In this document: positions 33,044-47,423 of the stretch, piece after piece
Numbering within the stretch: position 1 is the first letter of the stretch
Layout of the letters: every line of letters begins with the position of its first letter
Origin: Lingula anatina
Lineage: Eukaryota > Brachiopoda > Lingulata > Lingulida > Lingulidae
Assembly (NCBI RefSeq): GCF_001039355.2
Contig: NW_019773513.1
Location: 1,095,193 to 1,159,192 of the forward strand
DNA: 64,000 nucleotides
Reading direction: 5' to 3'
The notes under the pieces: generated by a model
Databases searched by the model: none
What the model was told of the DNA's origin: nothing
The model's input: only the letters and a program-made list of their open reading frames with translations
Position numbers and translations under genes: made by a program

Positions 33044-36000
33044 TTAGCTTCTATCACTACTATCACTATCACAAAAGGTAACATCCATGGCGTCGTAATA
33101 GTCCTGTGCCGAGGACTCAAAATTGGAACACGTGGTGAATCCTCTGGGTTTATGAAGCTGTTCCTGCTCTCTGGCAGCCTCGTTCATCACGAACGCCATC
33201 CCTCCTGTTGCGTGCATTTCTATGTGACAATGGACCAACCACCAACCTAAAATGCACAGAGAATATTTCAGGCTTAATAATGCTATACAAATGTGATTAA
33301 TGGTTTGTACCTGGTGGTTATTCGTTTGGACAATTTGTATCATGTTTATAATTGTTTGTTTACCGAAACAAAAACAATATATACTGGGAACAAGAGTGCT
33401 GTTAGGACAAAAGAAAAATAATTCTGTTATTGCTTCCTGGTTTTTTAACAGTTAGATGTTATTCCTTATTCCAAAATATGAAAATAAAACAGAAGTATGA
33501 ACCTGTTCAAGACGACACGAATAAAATTAGTTGAGACCTTTTGCTGTCAGACAGGTTTTAGAGTTAGATTAGCTCATGTTTACTGGCCATTTCAAGTGGA
33601 AAACAACAAAAAGCAATTTGATATAAACAAACAACCCACCTGGATTATTGGCCATTATCCTAACCACTGTGTACCCCCCTGCCGGCACGATGATGGTGTC
33701 TTTCTGCAGAGGATGATTCAGTTCCAGTCCCTGAATTCTGTTCGGGTCTTGGTTCCAACGTCTTCTCACGAAACGTGGGTTGTTACACAGAACCACGCCC
33801 CCCGTGGAGTTAGTCAGGTGCCTATTGCTGGAGAGCAAAAATAGAAAAGGCTGAATTAAATTAAGATATTCCCTTTTTTGTCATGCTACTTGAAGAGGGT
33901 ACACCAAAGTGAAATTTTAATATTCTTAATATAATATTATTCCCTGACATAGCCTAGCATCCTATAAAATTAGATTCATAATTAGATCAAGCTGTTTGAA
34001 ATGAGTAAGTAAAGGGCACTGTTATCAACAGATAATATTTAAACAATTCCATGCCAAATACACCACCAGTGCACATAAATGCAAATATACATGATTATAT
34101 AAAATCCAACTTAAATCGGTGGCAACAGCGTTCTGACTTGGCTTGAATTAATTGGGAAATTATCTACATGTCCACTCTTGAACATACCTGTCGTCAATAG
34201 TGGTACAGCACTGCGTCTCATCATCCGGGCAAGGACAGCAGATGTCCGGATGTATCTTATTAAAGAGACCGTCCGGGGACTGCTCTGGATAGGCCACCTT
34301 CAGCACGTAGAAACTGTGGCCATGCATGTGAACGGGGTGTGGGGCGCCAGCTGGAATGAGGGGTTATATGTTTGATCAAATTTTAATACATGTCTTATAC
34401 TATAACTTAACAAAACTTCACGTGCGTCGACATTTTGTAACGTATAAAATAAACTCACTTAGCTATGTTAATAAAGGCGCTATACGTAAATGCCTTTGAA
34501 AATCGTTCTGAATTTTTTTAATAAGATGCAACACAACACGTAACTCCTACACAGAACATTGGGAACATTGGACACAGGCAGTATTTTCACAAAAGAGCAT
34601 ACATGTGTACATGTGAATGAGAGATTAAATTTTTCACATAAAAATGAAACCTGCTTTACTTCTACTTACTGTTGGCACCACCTGCCCCAACGTTGGTAAA
34701 GACAAACTGGTAAGGCCTGTTGTAGTTCAGATTGACAGTGCCGGTACATTTACATCCTCCTAGGTTATCTGAGTCTCGGCAGGTGCCCGGACACTGTGTA
34801 ATGGACCCGGGAAGGAGGTCCGGCTGAGAGAGAGGAGGGGAGGTCGGTTCCCGGAATGATATCCCGTTCACACCTGGTCCTCCTGTCTGGAAGGCAAAGT
34901 TCATCCAGAGGTTTTCGGATCTTTCAATACGTGGTTCCCGTACACCAGGTACCTGGACAGCACCCATTCTGTTCTTGAACTCCCCCGGGTTGATACACCT
35001 GGCATTGTAACTGGGAGGGAGGATGATGTAATTGCAGTTGACGATTACACACTTTTTGTTGGGGTTCCTAACGCAAGGGCGAGGAACATCGCGGACGTCT
35101 TCGGGATAGATGTAAGGGCTTGTCTCGTCTCCGTAGATCAGCAGCGCCTTGCCTTCCTGGAGGGAGTAGTTGCCGATGTCATAGCCTGGATCACTGATGT
35201 GAGGAGCAGCCCTGATCCAGTATGCTTGTCGGTTTCGTGGATTGTGAGCACGGATGACGACATCGTATCTCTCACCGGGGTTAACGATCAGACTTTCCAC
35301 GCCTCGTATCGGTACCATGTCGAACCCGTCGGATGCGATAACGGTCATTAGATGAGCATCGACGGAGAACCTTAGAGCAAACTGTAGCTGAGCACCAATG
35401 ATACGGAACCTGTATTTCTGAGGCTTCATGTCGTCATGCGGTTGGTCAACGTAGAATCGTTCATAAGGAACCTTGTTGTTCTCCTCTGGAGCGTCTTGGT
35501 GCCACAGTGGATTTTCAAAGCGCCCTCTACCATTGATTAAAGCCGACACGTAAGGTATCCCAGCAACGGCGACGCCATCGGGTCCAAAACTGAGGCTGAA
35601 ACGATCCTTTGTTGTTGGAAACACAGGATTATTGGGCCAGAACCAACCTCCGCCATTTTGTTGAAGCCAAACGTCCGACGTCTGCTCGTGTTGCCAGTCC
35701 AGGAGAGTGACCACGTGCTTGTCATGTGGTGATGGGCCATTGAGAGTGGCTGCGAAACCGAGGTCTGGTCGGTGGTCGTATTCTACGGCATTAGGTTCGT
35801 TATCTTCGTGAATAATGAGAGCTCCTAGTCCGCCATCTGAGCGTTTTCCAGCTGTATGGGCGTGATACCAGAAGGTTCCTTGACATGGGCAATCAAAATG
35901 GTTAGTTGACGATAAAAGTAAATTATAGGATAACTTAGATGCCTATGATAATGCAAGTGGTTAAGGTTCTTTTGAGAAAAGTTTTGATTGACCCTAATAC

Positions 36001-36387
36001 CATTCATTACCATTCATCTGCTATGGCTATGCTTATGTTTTGTTACATATAACAAACAAAACCAGTGATGGAATTGAAAAAAAGTAATTATTATTGAAAA
36101 AAATTATCATACATTAAAAACTGTAATCAGCAGTTGGCGAATATAAGATGTCTTTAACTTAGAGAAGTGTTACTTACCAGCAGGATCCGCCTTAAATCTG
36201 TAGGTAAAGGTTTGTCCTTTCTCAATGGGACACTGTGTGATCATAGGGACGCCGTCCGTGAACGGGGTCAGGTACTGGAACTGACCATGCCAGTGAATGG
36301 CCAGTGGACTGTCGTACAGGTGGTTGGTCACGTGGATGACCATTTGGGCTCCAACTTTACCCTATGGAAATGATGGAGAATGAGTTA

Positions 36388-36422
<35 letters not shown>

Positions 36423-37791
36423 ATGATACTAACTAATACATGCAGGATTTATAACATCATTTTCCTGTTTTAAGCCTTCAGTGATACCCTAACAGTAAAT
36501 ATATCTTTTTTTCAACTCACTGGTAATTACCTTGTTTGTGATAAAGTTGAAATAGTTAACTTACTCTCAAAATTGGACCAACTAATGAACCATTCACTGT
36601 GACGATTCTGCGGAATATACCATCGCCAGTGTTGATGCTTTCTGAAATAGAAATGGGGTATCTTTATTGAAACAAAACCAAAATAATCGGATTGTGTCCG
36701 ATTTTTGGATTGGCAAGAAAATGGGACCTTTACTAAGAGATTATAACAGAGTATAGCCATCAATGGAGGTCATGTGATCTAAAGACAAGCTCAGATATCA
36801 GAACAATAGCTATAACTGCCGTTTTTGTGGTAAAACAGAATATATTATATTTCTATGTGTTGTTCACAATGTTTTTACTGTGAAATATAGATCTCATACG
36901 AAGAGTTATTATCACTTTATTAGTATCTTTTACGAGGGGATCGTTTGATGTACCCTAAAAGTACCTTTAGGGTACATAGTTTTGTAAACAACTTCATTAA
37001 CAATTAAAATGAAAACTCACCAAAAGGGATGGAGGCAACCGAGTCATTCCCCCCGCAGTTTCCGCCCTCCGTCAGTTTGCAGGCCACGCAGCCATTTTCC
37101 AACCGGGAGCCATCGGGTTTGGTGCAGTCGGCTACCACCCGGTCGTTTTCATATGTCATCGTGTAGGCATCAGCGAATTCCAAGTGGTACTCGCATACTG
37201 AAAGTAATCAAATAAGGAAAAAATTAAGCAATGAAACGATAATAATTTTCCAAGGCGAATGGGTATATTTTTACCATATATTTCACCAATGCCATACTGC
37301 CACCACTGCCAGTTTCTACAAAATCTGTCTTCATAAGTAATAGTGAGATAAGAGTGTAAAAAATAAACGGCAGTTATTATTTAATGTTGGTATCAAAAGT
37401 CAGATATATATAAGCAACATTAATCTAATGAAGTATGTCCAAAGAGTATTGCACTGTTTCAGAAAAATACCTAAACGTCCGCTTTTATGCATACAACCGT
37501 CAAAATGTCCAGAACATTGCTTGGGAACCTGAAATATGAAATATATATGAATGTAAATTATAAAAGTTAAATCCATATTATATGAAAATTAGGTGTACAT
37601 ATAAAATGCGTATATGAATTTGATCGCTTGCTTTGAATGGTCAATGCCTAATATCTTTAAAAAAGCTACAATTAAAAGACATAAACATTAAAACTAATAT
37701 CGAATTAGGAGCACTGCGATACGCAACGAAGAAAGGTACTTACCAAAATTACAAGTAGCAATGTGGACACAAACCCACAATATTTCAGCAT
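33044..37791 (-). CDS. Laccase-type multicopper oxidase L1
   Basis: Nine exons: 37791-37744, 37528-37471, 37197-37021, 36641-36565, 36361-36178, 35878-34670, 34350-34188, 33827-33640, 33246-33044. They join in phase to about 768 residues. The signal peptide is MLKYCGFVSTLLLVIL. All four copper motifs are present: HWHGQFQ with DGVPMITQCPI in exon 5, GTFWYHAHT in exon 6, HPVHMHGHSFYVL in exon 7, and HCHIEMHATGGM in exon 9, where the Met is the type 1 copper axial ligand. A secreted oxidase of phenols, catechols or metals using O2 is expected. The C-terminus, DVTFCDSDSSDRS, is specific to this copy. It is tandem with L2 and shares its promoter layout. Confidence 0.92.
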
Positions 37792-39590
37792 TCCCATTAT
37801 CGCATGTACAAGTACAAAAATAGTCAAAAGATTTTAAAAGTGTTCCGATATTCGTCAGTTGAAATTCTGTCGAGACCTCTTACCTACTCTATTTTTATAC
37901 ACTCCCGAATTTTATCAAAATATCTCACAATAACAAAGGGACAACAATTAAGACGTCATCTCAAATGTTTTTCGAAATAATCTTCAGGTGCATCAGTGTC
38001 CAGACATCAGTTTATCGATGTAATATACAGTTAGTAACACGCGAGTTTAAGACTTTCAAGTTCAAATGCCCGTGTTCCCTTAACTGACCATGAAGTGAAT
38101 TCTAGACCAAGGTTGCCATTTAGATGCAGTAGTTGCACCGGTAAACCGCACTTGAACCTTTTCCGAGGGTCCCATTGGGTATTTTCGTTTTCCGTGAAAG
38201 ACACTTTTTATTTCCCCGAGATGCGTGAAACGCTCGTATTATTTAGCGTGTTTCGACAATAACTGCATTCCTGTTACTCGTGAACACGTCTTTTTACTCT
38301 TCGCCCTTCGTGAAACGAAATATCTATGCCTGGTGATTCCTGATTTTCAGGACTTTCGATTTGTATTATCAGTAAGATATGGACAAAGTTTAATTTACTG
38401 TGATTTGTGAATTTATCATTCCCGGGAACTGCGATGACTACCCCCCGTTGGGATCCTCTTTCTTATCGCTTATTTTCGTATCAATGTGTACCACTGCACA
38501 CAGTATCCGTACCGTGACTTGACGAATGACCTTATCTTTTGTACGTCCATTTGTCCCAATACGTACACACACTGGACAATAGAAGTGTCACCCCTACTGA
38601 ACCAGTACTTTGGGGGGAGATAAATGACTGTGGAATGATATGCTCTTGGTATCATTTTATTAACATCAAATTTAAAAAAAGAAACGGTTCTAACTGAACA
38701 ATTCAACTGTATCGATATTCTGACATTGCTTATATTCTGCCTCTTCAGGTTAATAACTTTGATTATTCTGATTCAGGGGTTGACACTTTTATTGTCCAGT
38801 GTGTGTAAATAAATACTTGCGTAAACCACCAACCTATGAGAGGGTATGATAAAAATTACTCGTAAACACACAAAGGTACTGGATTCGCTTGGATTACGTC
38901 GTATACGCTACTAATGCCTTCTTTCTAATTCAAAGGGGTGATTTCATGCGCCAAAAGTTTCACATACGACATTCATACCTTTCAGACCTGTCTCCATACG
39001 CTACGCTTTGCGTCAGAAGCCGGATCCACAAATAAATATATAAATAAATAAAGAAATACATGTAAATAACTTAGGACCGAAAGGTTAAACATTCAAGACA
39101 GATCTTTTCTGTTCAGTTTAAATTCGTGGTAGCGCACCAAAGGAATTAGTACTTTGATTAAAAAAGGCCATTTCTTTCTTTCCAAAAAATAGCAGACTCA
39201 ATATTTTATTTCAGTAGACTACTAGCCTACTGAAAAAAAAATAATTTATCTAAGGTCAAAGTAGACTAAAAAGCCCCTTCAGTTATAGTTTATATATTCA
39301 TAAAAATACTTACGTCATATATAATTTACCATGACCGAATCACTACAAAAATTAAAATTAAATGACGCGGAACATACGTTACCATACGTTTCCGGAAAAT
39401 GCGTACTATTTAGGGCTCTTTGCGTAATATAAAGACATGGTAAAAATTAAAATTTGAATTAAAATTGAGACAGTCGTGGATTTTTGTTCTATACACATAT
39501 ATTTTTTAAAAAATTGAATACAACTTTGAATTCATTCAATTTTATTTTTAGACACTTCAGCATGTGAAATGCACCTCTATATTGGCTTTG
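37792..39590. other. L1 upstream region, homologous to that of L2
   Basis: Blocks such as AAGTGAATTCTAGACCAAG, GATGCAGTAG and GATTTCATGCGCCAAAAGTT recur upstream of L2 (46060-46660). So the duplication carried the promoter region as well as the gene. No exon seen. Confidence 0.65.
37892..37899 (-). promoter_or_regulatory. TATA box of L1
   Basis: GTATAAAAAT on the minus strand, about 100 bp before the ATG. It is followed by the same GGTAAGAGGTCT block that follows the TATA boxes of the other laccases. Confidence 0.7.
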
Positions 39591-39914
39591 GATTATCGAA
39601 ATTGAGCAATAACTGGACGATCGCAATGGCTGCGGGCAAGATTCACCAAGCGCAATACTACATGTAGCTGAGGACATTTGGAAAATTCTGTAATAAATGT
39701 TTTCCTCAGTATAAACTATGGCAAGTTCCCAACTTTGTGACACTAGCCTTTTACAAAAACAATTAAATAAATAAAGAAAGAAATAAAGGAAGTAGGATAA
39801 ACAATAACCTCCCTTGCCATCTTGTAGTCAGGCCATCAATTTTCAAACAATATTTATATAAAATGAATTATTAGCTGTACATCGTGATTTCGGTGTTGAT
39901 AATGTGCACTATGC

Positions 39915-40075
39915 CCTCAGGGGGGGTTCGGGGGGTTCGGAAGAACCGCCCCTTTTGCTGGGAAAAGGTCCACTCTGGGTAAAATTTGATCTAGGTACAT
40001 AAAGTTTTTATGGAAAAAGGTCCACTTTTTCAGAAAAAGAACCCCCCTTTTAAAATTGCTGGCTACGGGCCTGAT
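39915..40075. repeat. Dispersed repeat, family E, copy 2 (inverted relative to copy 1)
   Basis: GGGGGGTTCGG, CTTTTGCTGGGAAAAGGTCC, GTACATAAAG and GGCTACGGGCC match copy 1 near 7073-7215 in reverse complement. It interrupts the S-flank relic, so it inserted after that duplication. Confidence 0.65.
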
Positions 40076-40099
40076 AGAGGTTCTCATTCTTCTACATAT

Positions 40100-40190
40100 T
40101 GATGACACAAATATGTCATAGCCTTTATATTGTCTTCATTAGATAAATCCTCTAAAGTCCAAACTTCAAAAGTTACATAGATCTATGCGT
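40100..40190 (+). pseudogene. Decayed S-type exon 4, relic 3
   Basis: GATGACACA, TCTTCATTAG, then ATAAATCCTCTAAAGTCC, as in the relics at 27359 and 31278. It shows that an S-gene tail travelled with the laccase duplication. Confidence 0.7.
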
Positions 40191-41226
40191 GTTCGTTCAG
40201 TGGGGCTGCAGTTGCGGCGACACGAAGATTGCGTTTTGTTTTTATCGGAGGTTATGATTGAATAATAGCTGTCGCAACAATTGTCATTTTGAACAAATAT
40301 CTCTATTTAACTCTTACTCTTTGACATTATTTTCAAATTGTTATCTCTACATTCCCTTCACCAAGACCAGAGTATCATCTATGATTGTTTTATATTTCCC
40401 CGGTTGGGAAAATGAAAGAATGTGCTCTCGCTTGTCGATAAAACAGTTCTGAACATTTAAAGACAAGACAGAAGACGAAGTTTGTATTATGAAAAAGTAT
40501 ATTTGACCTTGAATAAATTAACATTGAAAAAATGTATACCAATTAATACAAAAATATTACTGAAAGTATGGAAACCTTTATAAACGACTTATTTCAAAGT
40601 ACTTACGCCAAATGCAATCCGACATGAAACATCTTATTATTTCTGAGATGTGGAAAAGAGCAACTAACATGACATATGATTTCAATCACATTCAATGAAA
40701 CATGTGCTTATTAATAATTAGCGAGGCTAGTACAAATATTCTCCTTGATGAAAGTTTTTCTATAATTCTCAACGTACACGTAAGTATACCTTTGAACCTA
40801 TCGTAGAACAGACTCGATACTGCCTTTCCGAGGCATGCAATAGTTAAGTCAATTTACACAGATATGGCACATTACTGCAGGCACACCTTACAATGGCAGT
40901 GGTGTTGAGATAAAATCGTATTACTTCAAAGTTCACCACCACGCAAACAGTAATTGAGAAAAAATAAAAAAAATTCATCTTGTTACATTGTACCTTTTTC
41001 GTACTGCTATCACAGTTTCTTTTCTTGTTGGTTTATCTCAAAGGGAGAGATTTTGAAGCAAAATACCATAGCTACGAACTACAGATTTCTTACAATTGCT
41101 GCTTAGGAGTATATCTTTGTTTTTTGACTTCGTCAACAATAGATATATTCAGTTTTCCGCAGCGTAGGCAAGCCTGATGTATAAATACGACAAGAATGAC
41201 AGGAATGAAAAAACTCATTAGACCAA

Positions 41227-44200
41227 TCAGCTTCTATCACGTCCATCGCTACCACGTATGGTAACATCCATGGCGTCGTAATAGTCTTGTGCCGAGGACT
41301 CAAAGTTGGAACACGTGGTAAATCCTCTGGGTTTATGAAGCTGTTCCTGCTCTCTGGCAGCCTCGTTCATCACGAACGCCATCCCTCCTGTTGCGTGCAT
41401 TTCTATGTGACAATGAACCAACCACCAACCTAGAATGTACAGAGAATATTGAAAGCTTACTAATGCTATACAAATGTTCTAACATTAACCTGGTGATTAA
41501 TGTTTTTTCTGTTTAGATATTGGCCAATTCGTATCATATTTATGAATGTTTGTTTACCAAAACTAAAACAATATATATACTGTGAATAAGGATGCTGGTA
41601 AGGTAACAGGGAAATTATTCTCTTCTTTTTTTCTAAATTCTTTTAACAGATTGATGTTATTCCATATTCCAAAACATGAAAATATAACAGGAGGTTGGCC
41701 TGGTTCAGGACGACATCGTACAGAAACAATTAAGTAAGGACCCATGGTTGTCGGCTAGGTCCTAGAGTTATCTAACGTTTTATGTGCATTTGAAGTGAAA
41801 AACAACAAAAGAATTTGATATAAAGAAATTACCCACCTGGATTATTGGCCATTATCCTAACCACTGTGTACCCCCCTGCCGGCACGATGATGGTGTCTTT
41901 TTGCAGAGGATGATTCAGTTCCAGTCCCTGAATTCTGTTCGGATCTCGGTTCCAACGTCTATTCACGAAACGTGGGTTGTTACACAGAACCACGCCCCCC
42001 GTTGAGGTGGTCAGGTGCCTATTGCTGGAGAGCAAAAAAAGAACATTCTGAATTAAATACAGATATTCAATATTCTAGCCTCTAAAATTCTTAATAAAAT
42101 ATTATGCCCTGAAATAGCCTAGCATCCTATAAAATTATATTCACAATGTGATCAGGCTGTTTGAAATCCCAATCCCATGCTAAATACACGATCAGGGCAT
42201 GTGAATGCAAATACTGGTACATGTAGCAACAGTACGCTAACTTAAATTAATGGCAAAGGCGGTCTGACTTGGCTTGAATTAATTGGAAATCATCAACATG
42301 TCCACTCTTGAACATACCTGTCGTCAATAGTGGTACAGCACTGCGACTCATCATCCGGGCAAGGACAGCAGATGTCCGGGTGTACCTTGTTAAAGAGACC
42401 GTCCCGGGACTGTTCTGGATAGGCCACCTTCAACACGTAGAAACTGTGGCCATGCATGTGAACGGGGTGCGGGGCGCCAGCTGGAATGAGGGGTTTTATT
42501 TTCCATCAAAATTTCAGTAGGTGCTATATATTATAACGTTAGAAAAGTTCACGTATGTCGATACCCTATCCTTTATGTAAACAAATGCACAATGCGTTAA
42601 TGCCCTTGAGAAACGTTCTGAATGTTTTTAAATAAGAAGAGGCACAACATGTAACTCCTTCACAGAACATTGGACACTGGTACTGTTTAACAATAGAGCA
42701 TACATTTAAACATGTACACGAGAGATTAAGATGTTACAAAAAAAAAATGAAACCTGCTCTACTTCTACTTACTGTTGGCTCCACCTGCCCCAACGTTGGT
42801 AAAGACAAACTGGTAAGGCCTGTTGTAGTTCAGATTGACAGTGCCGGTACATTTACATCCTCCTAGGTTATCTGAGTCTCGGCAGGTGGCAGGACACTCT
42901 GTAATGGAGCCGGGGAGGAGGTCCGGCTGAGAGAGAGGAGGGGAGGTCGGTTCCCGGAATGATATCCCGTTCACACCTGGTCCTCCTGTCTGGAAGGCAA
43001 AGTTCATCCAGAGGTTTTCGGATCTTTCAATACGTGGTTCCCGTACACCAGGTACCTGCACAGCACCCATTCTGTTCCTGAACTCTCCTGGGTTGATACA
43101 CCTGGCATTGTAACTGGGAGGGAGGATGTTGTAATTGCAGTTAACGATAACACACTTTATGTTGGGGTTCTGAACGCAAGGGCGAGGGACTTCGGGGACG
43201 TCTTCGGGATAGATGTAAGGGCTTGTCTCGTCTCCGTAGATCAGCAGCGCCTTGCCTTCCTGGAGGGAATAGTTGCCTGTGTCATAGCCAGGATCACTGA
43301 TGTGAGGAGCAGCCCTGATCCAGTATGCTTGTCGGTCTAGTGGGTTGTCAGCATGGATGACGACATCGTATCTCTCACCGGGGTTAACGATCAGACTTTC
43401 CACATCGCGTATCGGTACCATGTCGAACCCGTCGGAGGCGATAATGGTCATTAGATGAGCATCGACGGAGAACCTTAGAGCAAACTGTAGCTGAGCACCA
43501 ATGATACGGAACCTATATTTCTGAGGCATGATGTTTTTATGCGTTTGGTCAACGTAGAACCGTTCATAAGGAACCTTGTTGTTCTCCTCTGGAGCGTCTT
43601 GGTACCATAGTGGATTTTCAAAGCGCCCTCTACCGTTGATTAAAGCCGACACGTAAGGTATCCCAGCAACGGCGACGCCATCGGGTCCAAAACTGAGGCT
43701 GAAACGATCATCTGTCGTCGGAAACGCAGGATTATTGGGCCAGAACCAACTGCCGCCATTTTGTTGAAGCCAAACGTTCGACATGTGCTCGTGCTGCCAG
43801 TCCAGGAGAGTGACCACGTGCTTGTCATGTGGTGGTGGGCCTCTGAGCGTGGCTGCGAATCCGAGGTCTGGTCGGTGGTTGTATTCTACGGCATTAGGCT
43901 CGTTATCTTCGTGAATAATGAGTGCCCCTAGTCCTCCATCTGAGCGTTTTCCAGCTGTATGGGCGTGATACCAGAAGGTTCCTTAACAAATACAAAGAAA
44001 ATTGTTAGTAAATAATGGGATACTTTGAATACCTGAGACAATGCATAGATCTTGCTCAAGGTTTTTTTTGAGAAAACTCTTGATTCGACAATAACCTTTA
44101 TACCGTGCATTTGCAATGACTATGTTTATGTCTAGTTACACATAACAAACAAAATCAGTGATAGAATGGCAAAAATAATTATTATTGTAGAAATTTATCA

Positions 44201-45760
44201 TACACTTAACACTGTTTTAGCAGTTGCCGAATATTAGATGTCTTTAACCTACAGAAGTTTTACCTACCAGCAGGATCCGCCTTGAATCTGTAGGTGAAGG
44301 TTTGTCCTTTCTCAATAGGACACTGTGTGATCATAGGGACGCCGTCCATGAACGGGGTCAGGTACTGGAACTGACCATGCCAGTGGATGGTCAGTGGACT
44401 GTCGTACAGGTGGTTGGTCACGTGAATGACCATTTGGGCTCCAACTTTACCCTATGGAAAAGGTGGAGAGATGGTTATAAATAAATAAATAAATAAATTA
44501 TACTAACTAATACATGCAGGATTTACATCATTTTCCTGTCTTAAGCCTCTAGTGATTCCCTAACAGTAAACATATTTTTATTTTTCAACTCACTGGTAAT
44601 TACTTTGTTTGTGATAAAGTTGAAATAGTTAACTTACTCTCAAAATTGGACCAACTAGCGAACCATTTACTGTGACGATTCTGCGGAATATACCATCGCC
44701 AGTGTTGATGCTTTCTGAAATAGAAATGGGGTATCTTTATAGAAACAAAACCAAATAATCGGATTGTATCCGTTTTTTTGGATTGGCTAGAAAATGGGAC
44801 CTTTACTTCACAGTGTCTAATATAACTTAACTTGTCTTACTACTAAAGCACCATTAGGGTATATAGTTTTATAAACTACTCCATTAACAATTAAAATAAA
44901 AACTCACCAAAAGGGATGGAGGCAACCGAGTCATTTCCCCCGCAGTTTCCACCCTCCGTCAGTTTACAGGCCACGCAGCCATTTTCCAACCGGGAGCCAT
45001 CGGGTTTGGTGCAGTCGGCTACCACCCGGTCGTTTTCATAAGTCATCGTGTAGGCATCAGCGAATTCCAAGTGGTACTCGCATACTGAAAATAATCAAAT
45101 TTAGACAAAATTAAGAATTGAAGTGTTTTGAACTATTCTTGAAATGAAATGATAATGATTTTCCAAGGCGGTAATAATTATGTATTTTATTAACCATATA
45201 TTTCTATAATGTCATACTGCCACCACTGCCAGTTTCTACAAAATCTGTCTTTATAAGTAATAGTGAAATAAGAGTGTAAAAGATAAACGCCAGTTATATT
45301 TAATGCTGGTATCAAAAGCCAGACATATATAGGCAACGTTAATCTAATAAGGTATGTCTAAAGAGTAGTGCAATGTTTTGAGTTTCAAGAAAATACCATG
45401 TTTCTAAAATGTTGATTTTCAAAATTTCAACATACCCAAACGTCCGCTTATATGCATACAACCGTCAAAATTTCCAACACATTGCCTGGGAACCTGAAAT
45501 ATGCAATATATATTATTATATATTACACGAGTTAAATCCTCGTTTTAAATAAGTGAAATATTCAATGAAAATTGTGTGTACATAAAATGTTCATGTGAAT
45601 TTGATTGCTTGCTTTGAATGGTCAATACCTAAGCGACAATTAAAATACATTCATATTTATAACTAAAATCGAATTATGGACACTGCGATTGGCAACAAAA
45701 TAATCTACTTACCAAAATTACAAATAGCAACGTGGAAACAAACCCACAATATTCCAGCAT
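41227..45760 (-). CDS. Laccase-type multicopper oxidase L2
   Basis: Nine exons: 45760-45713, 45493-45436, 45084-44908, 44714-44638, 44451-44268, 43981-42773, 42480-42318, 42024-41837, 41429-41227. Each has exactly the length of its L1 counterpart. The product is about 768 residues. The signal peptide is MLEYCGFVSTLLFVIL. Copper motifs are complete (HWHG, WYHAH, HPVHMHGH, HCHIEMHATGGM). It differs from L1 by scattered substitutions (for example TIRGSDGRDRS at the C-terminus). Exon 2 encodes CVGNFDGCMHISGRL, a short cysteine-containing segment that also varies among copies. The promoter faces that of L3 across 4.7 kb. Confidence 0.92.
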
Positions 45761-45860
45761 TCCCATTATAGCATGAACAAGTACAAAAATAGTCAATAAT
45801 ATATTAAAAGCTTTCTGATATCCGTCAGTTAAAATTCTGTCGAGACCTCTTACCTGCTCA

Positions 45861-45869
45861 GCTTTTATC
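45861..45869 (-). promoter_or_regulatory. TATA-like box of L2
   Basis: GGATAAAAGC on the minus strand, about 100 bp before the ATG, followed by GAGCAGGTAAGAGGTCT. The first T of the TATA seen in the other copies is changed to G. Confidence 0.6.
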
Positions 45870-47392
45870 CACTCTCGAATTTTATCAAAATATCTCACCG
45901 TGTCAAAGGAACGTCTTTCTACGGCAAGTGTGACGTCATTTCAAACGTTTTTGGAAATAATCTACTGGGGAATCAGTCTCCAGACGTCAGTTTATCGATG
46001 TAATGCACAGTTGGTAAAGCAGCGGCATGAGACTTAATGCCCGTCCTCTCTTAATTGACCGTGAAGTGAATTCTAGACCAAGAGTGCTATTTAGATGCAG
46101 TAGCCGCACCAGTAAACCGCGCTTGTACCTTTCCTGAGGGTCCCGTTGGGTATTTTCGTTTCCCGAGAAACGCTCATATTATTTAGCGTGATCCGGATAT
46201 TACCCCATTCCAATGACTCGTCAAGGCGGCTTTTTACTCTTCCCCCTTCGTGCAAAGGAAATCATTATACCCGGTAATTCGTGATTTTCAGGAGTTTTTA
46301 TTCGTATTATCAGTGAGATATGAATAATGTTTGATTTACTGATATTTGTGAATTTATCATTTCCGAGAACTGCGATGACTATCCCCCATGGGACCCTCTT
46401 TCTTATCACTTATTTTCGTATTAATGTGTACCACGTCACAATTTCCGTACCGTGACTTGACCATGGGCCTTATCTTTGTGCGTTCATTTGTCCTAATACG
46501 TAAAAAAGTACTTGCGTAAACCACCAACCTATGAGAACGTAAAATAAAAATTACTCATAGACGCACAAACGTAATGGATTCGCTTGGTTTAGGTCATAAA
46601 CGCTGCTCATGCGTTCATTCTAATTCAATGAAAAAAAGGGGTGATTTCATGCACGAAAAGTTTCACACACGACATTCATACCTTTCAGACCTTTCTCCAT
46701 ACGCTACGCTATGCCTCAGAAGCCGGATCCACAAATAATAATAATAATAATAAATAAATAAATAAATAAATAACTTAGTACCGAAAGGTGAAATATTCAA
46801 GACAGATCTTTTCTGTTCAGTTTAGATCCGTGGTAGTGCACCAAAAGAATAAGTATTCTGAAAAAAAAACAACATTTTTTTCTTTACATAAAATAGCAGA
46901 CTCAATATTTCTTTTCAGACTACTAGCCTACTGATAAAGTCATTTATCTATGGTCAAAATTGACTAAAAATTACTGTTTGATTCGTATTATTAGTGAGAT
47001 ATGAATAAATTTTAGTTTACTGTGATTTGTAAATTGATTGATAACAGACTCAATATTTCTTTTCAGTGGAATACTAGCCTACTGATAAAGTCATTTATCT
47101 ATGGTTAAAATTGACTAAAAATTAGTTTTTGATTCGTATTATTTGTGAGATATGAATGAATTTTAGTTTACTGTGATTTGTAAATTGATCACTCCCGGGA
47201 ACTGCCATGACTGCCCCCCAATGGGACCCTATTTTTTATCACCCATCCTTTGAATAAACGCTACTAAAGCCTTCATTTGCATTCGCCGAAAAAAGGGTGA
47301 TTTCATGCGCCAAAAGTTTCACATACGACATCCATGTCTTTCAGACCTTTCTCCATACGCTACGCTGCGCTATGCCTCAGAAATCGGACCTA

Positions 47393-47423
<31 letters not shown>

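Larger units (their letters stand above)
39590..40740 (+). repeat. S-gene 3' flank relic between L1 and L2
   Basis: It aligns with the sequence after S1 (from about 26970) and S2 (from about 30870): ATGGCTGCGGGCAAGATTCA, GTTCCCAACTTTGTGACAC, the dead exon-4 junction near 40100-40190, GACACGAAGATTGCGTTTTG, and ACAGAAGACGAAGTTTGTAT. No intact S exon is present. A family E repeat is inserted at about 39915-40075. Confidence 0.75.

Noticed and set aside
33497-33844. Plus-strand open frame of 115 codons
   Set aside because: Antisense to laccase L1 exon 8 and its introns.
46905-47180. Tandem repeats considered as a CRISPR-like or satellite array
   Set aside because: Only two units of roughly 135 bp, no short regular repeat-spacer pattern, and the host is an animal genome. 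It is a local tandem duplication.
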